Part shown: one piece after another, positions 1 through 7,930 of the stretch | Layout: each line of letters starts with the position of its first letter | Numbering within the stretch: the first letter of the stretch is position 1 | Assembly (NCBI RefSeq): GCF_014205135.1 | Contig: NZ_JACHMY010000001.1 | Location: 8,246,001 to 8,310,000, forward strand | Source: Kribbella italica | Lineage (GTDB): Bacteria; Actinomycetota; Actinomycetes; Propionibacteriales; Kribbellaceae | Direction: 5' to 3' | Length of the DNA: 64,000 nt | Translations under genes and position numbers: made by a program | The notes under the pieces: model-generated | Databases searched by the model: none | What the model was told of the DNA's origin: nothing | Seen by the model: the letters and a program-made list of their open reading frames with translations, nothing else

Positions 1-2
1 CA

Positions 3-818
3 TCACGGCCGCGCGGAACGTTCCGGAAGAATGATCGGGGCGCCGGTCGTCGGGTGCGGCCAGACCTCGACCTGGTGCTGGTAGACGTCGGTGACCAGTT
101 CCGCGGTGAGGACCTCCGTGGGCTGCCCGTACGCCGCCAACCGGCCCTGGGACAGGACGGCGATGCGGTCGGCGTAACCGGCCGCGAGGTTGAGGTCGTG
201 CAGGACGATCACGACGGCGTCCCCTTCCGCCGCGCGCCGGCGGGCGAGCTGGAGCACGTCTTCCTGGTGGTGCAGGTCGAGAGCGGCGGTCGGCTCGTCG
301 AGCAGCAGCAGTTGCGTCTCCTGGGCGAGGGCCCGGGCCAGGGAGACGCGGGCGCGTTCGCCGCCGGACAGGGAGTTGAACACGCGGTCGGTGAAGGCCT
401 GCGCGTCGGCGCGGTCGAGCGCCGTACGGATGGCTTCGTCGTCATGGTCGGCACGTTCGGTGCCGTCCCACGGTGAGCGGCCCATCGCGACGATCTGGCC
501 GACCGGGAACGGGAACGAGATCGTTGCCTGCTGCAACATTACGGCGCGGCGCATGGCGGCCTCGACCGGCGACCAGTGCTTCAGCGGCTCGCCGTGCAGC
601 TCGACGGTGCCGTGGTCGGGAGCGAGGTCGCCGCTCAGTACGCCGAGCAGCGTGGACTTGCCGGCGCCGTTCGGGCCGACCAGGGCGAGGACCTCGCCGG
701 TGCGGACGGCCAGGGTGACGTCGTCGAGGACCTGGGTGCCGCCGAGCTGGACGGAGATGTCGTGGGCGGCGGCGATCGTCGTACTGGTGGGGATGCGGTC
801 GGGCAGTCGGCGTTTCAT
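3..818 (-). CDS. hmuV: Haem ABC transporter ATP-binding protein (HmuV-like)
   Basis: This is the cytoplasmic ATPase that powers haem (possibly siderophore) import by the HmuTUV-type transporter encoded just upstream. It has 271 residues. A clear Walker A (GPNGAGKST), the ABC signature LSGGERAR and a Walker B ending in LLLLDEPTAALD are visible, followed by the H-loop in VLHDLNLAAG. The ATG at 818 is preceded by an AGGAGG ribosome site, and an ATGA overlap couples it to the permease gene. Longer in-frame extensions read through the permease in another frame and are not credible. The haem assignment rests on the adjacent haem oxygenase and HtaA-type genes; sequence alone cannot separate haem from siderophore transport. 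Confidence 0.9.
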   Translation of the reverse strand: MKRRLPDRIPTSTTIAAAHDISVQLGGTQVLDDVTLAVRTGEVLALVGPNGAGKSTLLGVLSGDLAPDHGTVELHGEPLKHWSPVEAAMRRAVMLQQATISFPFPVGQIVAMGRSPWDGTERADHDDEAIRTALDRADAQAFTDRVFNSLSGGERARVSLARALAQETQLLLLDEPTAALDLHHQEDVLQLARRRAAEGDAVVIVLHDLNLAAGYADRIAVLSQGRLAAYGQPTEVLTAELVTDVYQHQVEVWPHPTTGAPIILPERSARP

Positions 819-1888
819 CCCCAGCCTCCTTGCCGGGCGCGGGTGCGGCGGAGCAGCCAGAAGAAGAACGGCGCGCCGACCAGCGAGGTGATCATGCCGA
901 TCGGGAGGTCGGCGTTGCGGATCAGGGTGCGGGCCAGCAGGTCGGCGCAGATCACCAGGACGCCGCCGGCCAAAGCGCTTGCCGGGAGCAACAACCGGTG
1001 GCCGGGGCCGGCGACCATCCGGATCAGGTGCGGGACGACCAGGCCGACGAAGCCGATGATGCCGCTGAAGGCGACGCTCGCGCCGACCAGCAGCGCGACC
1101 ACGACGATCGCGACGAGGCGGAGCTTCTCGACATCGACGCCGAGGTGGGCCGCGGAGCGGTCGCCCAGGGACAGCAGGTCGAGCCGCTTGGCGAGGACGA
1201 AGGCGGCGGCCAGGCCTGTGAACGTAAACGGCGCGACGGCTGAGACGGCCTGCCAGGTGGCGCCGTTCAGGCTGCCGAGCTGCCAGAAGACGAGCTGCTC
1301 GCGGGCGCTGGTGTCGGCGATGAAGGTGGCGAACGAGATCATCGTGAAGGCGAGGGAGTTGACCGCGATCCCGGTCAGGACGAGCGTGACGATCTCGGTA
1401 CGACGGCCGGCGCGGGACAGGCTGTGGACGAGCAACGTCGTCGCCAGCCCGGTGGTGAAGGCCGCGGCCGCGATCGTCCAGTTGCCGAGCCAGGTCACGC
1501 CGGTGACGATCACCAGGCTCGCGCCGACCGCGGCGCCGGACGAGACGCCGACGAGCGAGGGCTCGGCGAGTGGGTTGCCGAAGACGCCTTGCATCAGGGC
1601 GCCCGCGGTCGCCAGGGACGCGCCGACGAGGACGGCCAGGGCGACCCGCGGGAAACGCACCTTCCACAAGGCGTTGTCGCCTTGCGGGTGGTGAGGCAGC
1701 GGGCCGAGGTCGAGCGGGAGCTTGAGGTGCAGCAGGCTCTCCAGGCCGCTGTCGATGCGGTGCATGACCGACCCGATGATTTCTGTTGGTGGGATCGGCA
1801 GCTGACCGACACCGGCAGCGACAACGGAGATGACGAGCAGAGCAATGGTCAGGCTGGTCAGCAGACCTGCGGACCGCAGACGTCTCAC
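815..1888 (-). CDS. hmuU: Haem ABC transporter permease, FecCD family (HmuU-like)
   Basis: This 357-residue polytopic membrane protein is of the FecCD/BtuC type and forms the translocation channel for haem. The usual family features are present: an N-terminal hydrophobic helix, the segment RFPRVALAVLVGASLATAGALMQG, and many further hydrophobic helices. The gene starts with GTG and overlaps the stop of the binding-protein gene by four bases (GTGA). It overlaps the ATPase gene by four bases at its other end, so the three genes are translationally coupled. Length is normal for the family (about 330-360). Confidence 0.9.
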   Translation of the reverse strand: MRRLRSAGLLTSLTIALLVISVVAAGVGQLPIPPTEIIGSVMHRIDSGLESLLHLKLPLDLGPLPHHPQGDNALWKVRFPRVALAVLVGASLATAGALMQGVFGNPLAEPSLVGVSSGAAVGASLVIVTGVTWLGNWTIAAAAFTTGLATTLLVHSLSRAGRRTEIVTLVLTGIAVNSLAFTMISFATFIADTSAREQLVFWQLGSLNGATWQAVSAVAPFTFTGLAAAFVLAKRLDLLSLGDRSAAHLGVDVEKLRLVAIVVVALLVGASVAFSGIIGFVGLVVPHLIRMVAGPGHRLLLPASALAGGVLVICADLLARTLIRNADLPIGMITSLVGAPFFFWLLRRTRARQGGWG

Positions 1889-2991
1889 GGGGTGTAGACG
1901 GCCTTGGCCAGCGCCTCGACAGTGCGGCCGGTGCGGGGGCCGAAGCTGAGCAGCTCGGTGTCGTTCATGTCGACGATCCGGCGGTGCTGACCGGCCGGGG
2001 TCTGCGCGATACCGGGCAGTTTCAGCAGGCCGTCGACGCCCTTGAGCGACTTGAGGCCCTCGGTCATCACGATGATCAGGTCAGGCTGCGACCGGATCAG
2101 CGCCTCGCTGGTGAGCGGGACGAACGGTTTCGTCAGCCCGATGTCGGTGCCGGTGTCGACGCCGCCGATCGACTTGATCATCGCGTCGGCGCCCGAGCCC
2201 GGGCCACTCATCAGGTAGACGCCCGCGGAGCCCCGGACGTATAGGAACGTCATCCGCAGCGGCTTGGCGGCGGCAGGCGCGAGGCCGAGGGACTTCACGA
2301 TCTCGTCCTGCGTACGCCGTACCAGCTGCTCGCCGCGCTCGGGCACGCCGAGGGCGCCGGCGACCGCGCGGATCTGGCTCGGGATGTTGTCCATCGTGCG
2401 CGCGTCGTCGAAGAAGACCACCGCGACGCCGGACGCGCGGAGCTGCTCGAGCACCTCGGGCGGCCCGATGCTCTTGTCGGTCAGGACGACGGTCGGGTCG
2501 AGCGCGAGGATCGCCTCGGCGTTCAGGTCGTGGGCCGACGGTGTGACCTTCGGCAGGCTCGCCGCCTCGGGGAAGCCGGTGGAGGTGTCGCGGCCGACGA
2601 CCTTGTCGCCGAGGCCGAGGCTGAAGACGATCTCGGCGAGCGTGCCGTACAGGTCGACCGCGATGATTCGGCTCGCGTCCTTGACCTGGATTTGCTTGCC
2701 GTCGCAGGACTTCACGTCGACCGGGAGCTTCGGCGCTGCGCCTTCGACCGCGTGGATCGAGTGGTCGGCCATGGTGGCGGTGGAGGGGCCGGTCAGGGTG
2801 TGCGGGTCCTGCCCGCCGGAGGCGTTGGTTCCTTTAGGCAAGGGCTTGCCGTCGGCGTCGGTGCTGATCGCGAAGCCCTTGACCGCGGGGAGGCAGGCGT
2901 CGACCACACCCGGCGCCGCGACCTCTTGGGATGCCGCAGGGCCGGCGCACCCTGCGGTGATCAACAGAGCACAGGCCAGGAGGAGCTTCAC
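1885..2991 (-). CDS. hmuT: Haem-binding lipoprotein of the ABC importer (HmuT-like)
   Basis: This 368-residue periplasmic-binding (PF01497-type) protein captures haem at the membrane surface and passes it to the permease. The N-terminus is a short lipoprotein signal ending in LLITAGC, with the lipidated cysteine at position 15. The body contains the typical landmarks of class III binding proteins, such as RIIAVDLYGTLAEIVFSLGLGDKVVGRD and later KVTPSAHDLNAEAILALDPTVVL. The start is GTG, overlapping the haem oxygenase stop codon by four bases. A stretch of about 60 residues after the lipobox, rich in polar and glycine residues, precedes the binding fold and is longer than usual. Confidence 0.87.
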   Translation of the reverse strand: MKLLLACALLITAGCAGPAASQEVAAPGVVDACLPAVKGFAISTDADGKPLPKGTNASGGQDPHTLTGPSTATMADHSIHAVEGAAPKLPVDVKSCDGKQIQVKDASRIIAVDLYGTLAEIVFSLGLGDKVVGRDTSTGFPEAASLPKVTPSAHDLNAEAILALDPTVVLTDKSIGPPEVLEQLRASGVAVVFFDDARTMDNIPSQIRAVAGALGVPERGEQLVRRTQDEIVKSLGLAPAAAKPLRMTFLYVRGSAGVYLMSGPGSGADAMIKSIGGVDTGTDIGLTKPFVPLTSEALIRSQPDLIIVMTEGLKSLKGVDGLLKLPGIAQTPAGQHRRIVDMNDTELLSFGPRTGRTVEALAKAVYTP

Positions 2992-3662
2992 GAGGCGACC
3001 GGCGGCTGGACGAGTTCGGCCAGGGACGCCAGGACCTCGACGTTGAAGCGGTAGGCGAGCAGCACTTCGTCCAGCACCTGGTCCTGCTCGCGAACGTCGA
3101 ACGGAGTCTCGTCGAGCAGCGTCCGGTACCGGTCCTTGAAGGGCTTCACCGCCGGGATCTGCTCGAACGTGTAGAACCGCACGCCGTACTTGTCCAGCCC
3201 GTACGCCGACGCGACCAGCCGGCCGATCGCCTGACCGCCGGACAGGTCGCCGAGGTAGCGGACGTAGTGGTGCGCGATGAACCCGCCCGGCCAGGTCGCC
3301 AGTTCCTCCAGGCGCCCGGCGTACCGAAGGGTCGCCTCGGTCGGCTCGGGAATCGGTACGCCGGTCGACCGCAGGTAGGCGAGGTCGGCCTCGAGCGCCA
3401 GGCAGCGGTTGAGCTGCGGAAAGTGGAACGGGCCCGCGACCAGGTCGTCGGCCAGACCGGCGCCGACGCGTTCGAGGGCCTGGTAGATGACCGCGTGCTG
3501 CGCGACCAGGGCGGCGTACGCGCCGAGGTCGAGGCGGCCGGTGGTGAGTGCGTTCAGGTAGGTGCTCCCTTCGGCGTCTCGGTGCAGGCTGAGACTCCGT
3601 TCCCGGAGTCGCTGCGAGAACGGCGGCTGAGCGGTGGCCGTCGGGCCCGATGGTGAGGTCAC
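2988..3662 (-). CDS. hmuO: Biliverdin-producing haem oxygenase (HmuO-like)
   Basis: This 224-residue haem oxygenase cleaves imported haem to biliverdin, CO and Fe2+, releasing the iron. The proximal haem ligand is most likely His27 in LSLHRDAE. The distal glycine-rich helix is plain in YVRYLGDLSGGQAIG, the family's best-known signature. Length matches bacterial HmuO proteins (about 215-225). It is the first gene of a minus-strand operon with hmuT-hmuU-hmuV, each pair overlapping by four bases, so import and degradation are made together. The promoter region is shared with the divergent cell-wall haem proteins and carries an iron box. Confidence 0.93.
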   Translation of the reverse strand: MTSPSGPTATAQPPFSQRLRERSLSLHRDAEGSTYLNALTTGRLDLGAYAALVAQHAVIYQALERVGAGLADDLVAGPFHFPQLNRCLALEADLAYLRSTGVPIPEPTEATLRYAGRLEELATWPGGFIAHHYVRYLGDLSGGQAIGRLVASAYGLDKYGVRFYTFEQIPAVKPFKDRYRTLLDETPFDVREQDQVLDEVLLAYRFNVEVLASLAELVQPPVAS

Positions 3663-3666
3663 GAGA

Positions 3667-3701
3667 CTTAGGTTAACCTAAGTTAGGTGAGGCTTACCTA
3701 T
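3667..3701. promoter_or_regulatory. Two adjacent IdeR/DtxR-type iron boxes
   Basis: Positions 3683-3701 match the 19-bp actinobacterial iron-box consensus at 16 of 19 bases (TTAGGT...GCTTACCTAT). Immediately beside it, 3667-3682 is a perfect 16-bp palindrome, CTTAGGTTAACCTAAG, built from the same half-site. The pair sits between the divergent haem oxygenase operon and the LAXTG protein operon, so both would be repressed when iron is sufficient. This follows the known behaviour of IdeR/DtxR; binding here is inferred. Confidence 0.85.
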
Positions 3702-4445
3702 AAAAGTGTCGTTGGGTTTGTGGTCCTAGGGGTCGGGGGTCTGGTCTGGGGGAGCTCTGTCGCGTCCGCCGCGCCGGCCGCGACCGGGCCGCAGGGGCAG
3801 GTGGTCACCGTGTCGCGGAGCGTTGGGCTGGATCCGGCCGGGACCTCCGTCACCGTGCGTGGCCGGGGATTCGACCTGAACAAAGGGATCTACGTCGCGT
3901 TCTGTGTGAACAAGGGCCCAGGGCAACTGCCGTCGCCCTGCCTCGGTGGGGTGGACATGCAGGGCGCCTCCGGGACCTCGGCGTGGATCTCGTCCAACCC
4001 GCCGTCGTACGGCGAAGGGCTGGCGACGCCGTTCACGCAGAGTGGGGGCAAGGGGTCGTTCGAGGTCCGGCTGACCGTGAAGGCGAAGGACCAGTTCACC
4101 AACTGCCTGGACCGGAAGGTCGCGCCGAACGGGTGTGTGATCGGCACCCGCGCTGATCACACCCGGACCGCCGACCGTACGGCGGACGTGCTGATCCCGG
4201 TCACGTTCGCCGGTGCTTCGTCGTCGAAGCCGACGTCGACACCGACGCCGACCTCGTCTAAGTCCTCCACCGTCGTGAAGCCGTCCGGCGACGACCCGAC
4301 CACGCCGGTCAAGCAGCAGCAGGGTGGCCCGCTGGCGAACACCGGCGGCACCACGATGACGCTGCTCGTCGCCGCCGCCGTACTGGCTGCTGTTGGTACC
4401 TCCACCATCGTCGCCACCCGCCGCCGCAAGGAGCCCACCGCATGA
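3687..4445 (+). CDS. LAXTG cell-wall surface protein, haem-locus partner
   Basis: This 252-residue secreted protein has a signal peptide (MRLTYKS... ending near SVASAAPA). A beta-rich domain follows, beginning VTVSRSVGLDPAGTSVTVRGRGF and containing four cysteines, then a Thr/Ser/Pro linker. The C-terminal sorting signal comprises LANTG at about residue 216, a hydrophobic helix and RRRKEP. The LAXTG form is the one used by class E sortases, so cell-wall anchoring is inferred. The core resembles the C-terminal half of the next protein (shared GASGTS.W and APNGCV...RADH blocks). The start is constrained: an in-frame TAG lies directly before the GTG at 3687, and that GTG is inside the iron box. 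The only other candidate, GTG at 3720, would lose the basic start of the signal peptide. Function is probably haem or haemoprotein capture. Confidence 0.8.
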   Translation: MRLTYKSVVGFVVLGVGGLVWGSSVASAAPAATGPQGQVVTVSRSVGLDPAGTSVTVRGRGFDLNKGIYVAFCVNKGPGQLPSPCLGGVDMQGASGTSAWISSNPPSYGEGLATPFTQSGGKGSFEVRLTVKAKDQFTNCLDRKVAPNGCVIGTRADHTRTADRTADVLIPVTFAGASSSKPTSTPTPTSSKSSTVVKPSGDDPTTPVKQQQGGPLANTGGTTMTLLVAAAVLAAVGTSTIVATRRRKEPTA

Positions 4446-7400
4446 CCGCCCGCCTGAGTCGACTACGAGGGTTGCTGGTTGCCCTTGCCTCGTTGGCAGT
4501 TGTTTCTGCTTCTGCACTTCCTGGTGTGGCTGCGCCTACTCCAACAGTCTTCGAGCCGAAGCTCGAGGTTTCCAAGACCACCGGGGTGACCGATGGCGAA
4601 GAACTCACTGTGCGCGGCTCCGGCTTCGACCCGGCGGCCAACCTCTCGACCCGCATCCCGGTGACGCCCGGTCAGCCTGCCGGTGTGTACGTCGTGTTCG
4701 GTTCGTTCGCCGAGAACTGGCGGCCGTCCGCCGGCGCCGACTCGACGACCCGGACCCTCATCGACACCAAGTGGGCGCTGCCGCAGGCCTCCTTCGACCA
4801 GGTCGGCACCGACTTCCCGAACCAGAAGCCCCGGCTGGTGCTGCTGAACGCCGACGGGACGTTCGAGGTGAAGGTGAAGGCGAAGATCGTCGCCGAGAAC
4901 CCGCGCACCTACGGCGTCTACACCTACCCCGGCGGTTCGGCGATCAACGCCGCCCACGAGCTCGCCGTACCGGTGACGTTCGCCGGTGGCGGTGATCCCG
5001 AGCCGGAAGGGCCGCCGCTCAACACCCTCGACTGGGGGCTGAAGGCGTCGTTCCGGACCTACATCGAGGGTCCGATCGCGCACGGCTCGGTGACGATGCG
5101 CGAGCCGGCCACACGCAACCCCGATGGGACGTTCCGCTTCCCGGGCGGCGCCGGAACAGCCGAGCAGGTCGGCTTCACCGGTGGCGTCTACTTCAAGGGC
5201 CACGAGATGCAGGCCGGTAACCCGCTGCTCGAGATGACGGTCACGGACGTCCGGATCACCACCGCGGGCAGCACCGGCACGGTCATCGCGGACGTGGTCA
5301 GCAAGAGCCTGGAGACCGGCCGGCCGACGACCTACGACGACGTCGTACTCGCCGATGTCGACTTCAGTACGCACCCGGTCGTCGTCAAGGACGGCGTCGC
5401 CACGGCCATCGCCGCGCCGACCAAGCTCACCGAGGCCGGCGTCCCGGCGTTCGCGAACTTCTACACCGCCGGTACGGCGCTCGACCCGATCAGCTTCTCG
5501 GTCGAGCTGACGACCGCGCCGGTCTGGACGCCGAAGCTCGAGCTGTTCGGTGCCGACGGCAACCAGCTCGGCACCGTGCCCGCGGCCGGCGCGACCGTCA
5601 CGGTCCGCGGTAGCGGCTACGACCCTGCCTCCAACCCATCCACCCGACCGCCGGTCACGCCGGGTCTGCCTGCCGGTGTGTACGTCGTGTTCGGCAGCTT
5701 CGACGAGGTCTGGCAGCCGTCCAAGAACGCGGCGCCGGGGACTCGGCGCGTGCTCGACCAGAAGTGGGCGTTGCCCGATGCGTCTCGGCCGGGCGCCGCC
5801 AACCCGGCGTACGTGACGCTGAAGCCGGACGGCACGTTCGAGACCACGCTGACCGTGAAGCCAGCCGACACGGCGACCGGCACGTACGGCGTCGCGACGT
5901 ACGCGGCGGGTGGTGCGTTGCCGAACACGACGCAGGAGCTGCTGAAGGTCGTTGCGTTTGGCAACGTCGAGACGCCGGTGCTGACGGTGACGCCGGCCGT
6001 TGACCTCGCTGACGGGCAGGCCGTCGTCGTGAAGGGGAGCGGCTTCGCGCCGCAGCGCGCGCTGTACGTCGCGCAGACGCCGCAGGGCACGGTCGGCGAA
6101 TCGAACCCGTCGCCGTTCTCAGGCGCGCAGCGCGTCGTGACCACCGCTGAGGGGACGTTCGAGGCGTCGGTCGAGACGGCGGTGACGTTCACCAACGAGG
6201 GCGCCGACGTCGACTGCCTCGCGGTCGCCTGTCACATCGCGAGCTTCAACTCGCCGCTGGCCTCGGACAACGAGGTCGTCGACCACCGTGGCGACCGGTC
6301 GCAGGACGTGTTCCAGAAGATCACCTTCAAGCCGGCCGGGCCGCAGCCGGTGCTGCCGGTCGTGACGAAGCAGCCCGTGGCCGTCTCGGTGGTTGCCGGC
6401 GGCACGGTCACGTTCACCGCGGCGGCCACCGGTACGCCGGTGCCGACCGTGCAGTGGGAGCGCAGTGCAGACGAGGGGAAGAGCTGGGCTCCGATCGCGT
6501 CGCCGTCCGCGGTGACCACGACGCTGGCTCTTGCGGGGATGGTCGCGGGGGACAGCGGGGATCGCTTCAGGGCGGTCTTCAGCAACGAGGCGGGGTCGGC
6601 GACGTCGTCGGCGGCCGCGCTGACAGTCACGGGGGCTGTCGATCCCGCGGTGAAGGTGTCGCCGGATGCGGTGGCGCCGGGCGCGGAGTTGCTGATCGAG
6701 GGGACCGGGTTCCCGGCGGGTGCTCGCGTGACCGCCGTCGTCGACGCGGAGTCGACGCCTGGGGTGCCGGAGTTCACGTTCAAGAACGCGAACGGGCAGT
6801 CGGTCGTGGTCGGTGGAGCCGGGCTGAAGGTTGCCGACGGCAAGTTGGTGGTCGCGGAGGGGGCGAAGGTCTCGGCGCGGATCACCGGGCTGGCCAACAG
6901 CAAGGCGAACACGGCGACGGCGCCGAGCGGGTTCTACCTGCTGACGGCGGTCGACAACGGTGCCGGCAAGCAGGCGTCGCCGGCGATCGGTGGCGCGGAC
7001 ATGACGGGGGCGTCGGGCACGTCGCAGTGGATCACGAACTTCCCGTACGCAGGGTCGGAGGAATTGGTCGTCCCGATCGGGTCCGACCTGGTGGCTCGGA
7101 CGTCGGTCGAGGTGAAGTCTTCGGACGAGCACACCAAGTGCGCGGAAGCGCCGAACGGGTGTGTGCTGTACCTGCGGGCCGATCACCGGGCCACGGGGAA
7201 TCGGACGTTCGATGTGAGGATCCCGCTGACCTTCGCGGCGGCTGATCGACAGGCTGCCAGCTCGGTGGGTGAGCAGGTTGCCGCGGCGGACGGGAGTGTG
7301 ACCATCCGGTGGACGGTGCCGATGGCGTTTGCCTCAGGCAAGCACATCGTCACCTTGTCGGCCGGCGACGGCGTTGTCGCCTCCGCCGACTTCTCGGTGA

Positions 7401-7639
7401 AGGGGGCGGGCACGCCGAGCCCGACACCCACACCCACGCCGACTGCGACGCCGTCGCCGACTCCGACCAGTAGTCAGTCGTCCGAGCCGCCGGTGACTGA
7501 CACTCCGACGAAGCCCACCGGTGCGTCGCTGGCAAGTACAGGCGGGGCGACGTTCTGGGTGCCCGTGGTGGGTGGCGTGCTGCTGCTTGCCGGTGGTGCT
7601 CTCGTACTGGTGGCTCGACGGAAGAAGGCCCAGGCATGA
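4442..7639 (+). CDS. HtaA-domain haem-binding cell-wall protein with LAXTG anchor
   Basis: This 1065-residue secreted, modular surface protein probably takes haem from the environment for the HmuTUV importer, as HtaA does in Corynebacterium. A signal peptide is followed by a beta module (about residues 35-185, VRGSGFDPAAN...AGVYVVFGSF). An HtaA domain spans about 196-359 (LDWGLKASFRTYI, FTGGVYFKGHEMQ, LEMTVTDVRI). A second copy of the first module follows at about 365-510, an Ig-like domain at about 636-730, and a region homologous to the preceding small protein at about 740-935. The end is a Pro/Thr linker, LASTG at about 1030, a hydrophobic helix and RRKKAQA. It overlaps the previous gene by four bases (ATGA). 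Confidence 0.87.
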   Translation: MTARLSRLRGLLVALASLAVVSASALPGVAAPTPTVFEPKLEVSKTTGVTDGEELTVRGSGFDPAANLSTRIPVTPGQPAGVYVVFGSFAENWRPSAGADSTTRTLIDTKWALPQASFDQVGTDFPNQKPRLVLLNADGTFEVKVKAKIVAENPRTYGVYTYPGGSAINAAHELAVPVTFAGGGDPEPEGPPLNTLDWGLKASFRTYIEGPIAHGSVTMREPATRNPDGTFRFPGGAGTAEQVGFTGGVYFKGHEMQAGNPLLEMTVTDVRITTAGSTGTVIADVVSKSLETGRPTTYDDVVLADVDFSTHPVVVKDGVATAIAAPTKLTEAGVPAFANFYTAGTALDPISFSVELTTAPVWTPKLELFGADGNQLGTVPAAGATVTVRGSGYDPASNPSTRPPVTPGLPAGVYVVFGSFDEVWQPSKNAAPGTRRVLDQKWALPDASRPGAANPAYVTLKPDGTFETTLTVKPADTATGTYGVATYAAGGALPNTTQELLKVVAFGNVETPVLTVTPAVDLADGQAVVVKGSGFAPQRALYVAQTPQGTVGESNPSPFSGAQRVVTTAEGTFEASVETAVTFTNEGADVDCLAVACHIASFNSPLASDNEVVDHRGDRSQDVFQKITFKPAGPQPVLPVVTKQPVAVSVVAGGTVTFTAAATGTPVPTVQWERSADEGKSWAPIASPSAVTTTLALAGMVAGDSGDRFRAVFSNEAGSATSSAAALTVTGAVDPAVKVSPDAVAPGAELLIEGTGFPAGARVTAVVDAESTPGVPEFTFKNANGQSVVVGGAGLKVADGKLVVAEGAKVSARITGLANSKANTATAPSGFYLLTAVDNGAGKQASPAIGGADMTGASGTSQWITNFPYAGSEELVVPIGSDLVARTSVEVKSSDEHTKCAEAPNGCVLYLRADHRATGNRTFDVRIPLTFAAADRQAASSVGEQVAAADGSVTIRWTVPMAFASGKHIVTLSAGDGVVASADFSVKGAGTPSPTPTPTPTATPSPTPTSSQSSEPPVTDTPTKPTGASLASTGGATFWVPVVGGVLLLAGGALVLVARRKKAQA

Positions 7640-7917
7640 CCGAACCGTTCACCCCCGAGATCGTGTCCGCCGTCCTGCGGCACATGAACGAGGACCACGC
7701 GGACGACTCGCTGCAGATCGTCCGCGCCCTCGGCGGCCACCCGGATGCCGTCAGCGTGCAGTTGGCCACGATCGATCCGGCCGGAGCCGTCTTCGCGGTC
7801 ACCGTCGAGACCGGCGGCGTCGTACGGGTACAGCTGCCGTGGTCGGAACAGATCGTCGAGCGACCGCAGTTCCGGCACGAGTTTGCCCGGATGCAGCGGG
7901 AGGCAGCCGAGGCCTAG
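7636..7917 (+). CDS. DUF2470 (HugZ-type C-terminal domain) protein
   Basis: This 93-residue soluble protein consists almost entirely of a DUF2470 domain, recognised by HMNEDHADDSLQIVRALGG near the N-terminus. In larger proteins of the HugZ type, this domain accompanies a split-barrel and contributes to haem binding. Its stand-alone form here, joined by an ATGA overlap to the HtaA-domain gene, suggests a cytoplasmic haem-handling role in the same iron-regulated operon. The exact activity is not known. Confidence 0.8.
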   Translation: MTEPFTPEIVSAVLRHMNEDHADDSLQIVRALGGHPDAVSVQLATIDPAGAVFAVTVETGGVVRVQLPWSEQIVERPQFRHEFARMQREAAEA

Positions 7918-7930
7918 CCAGCAGCTCGGG

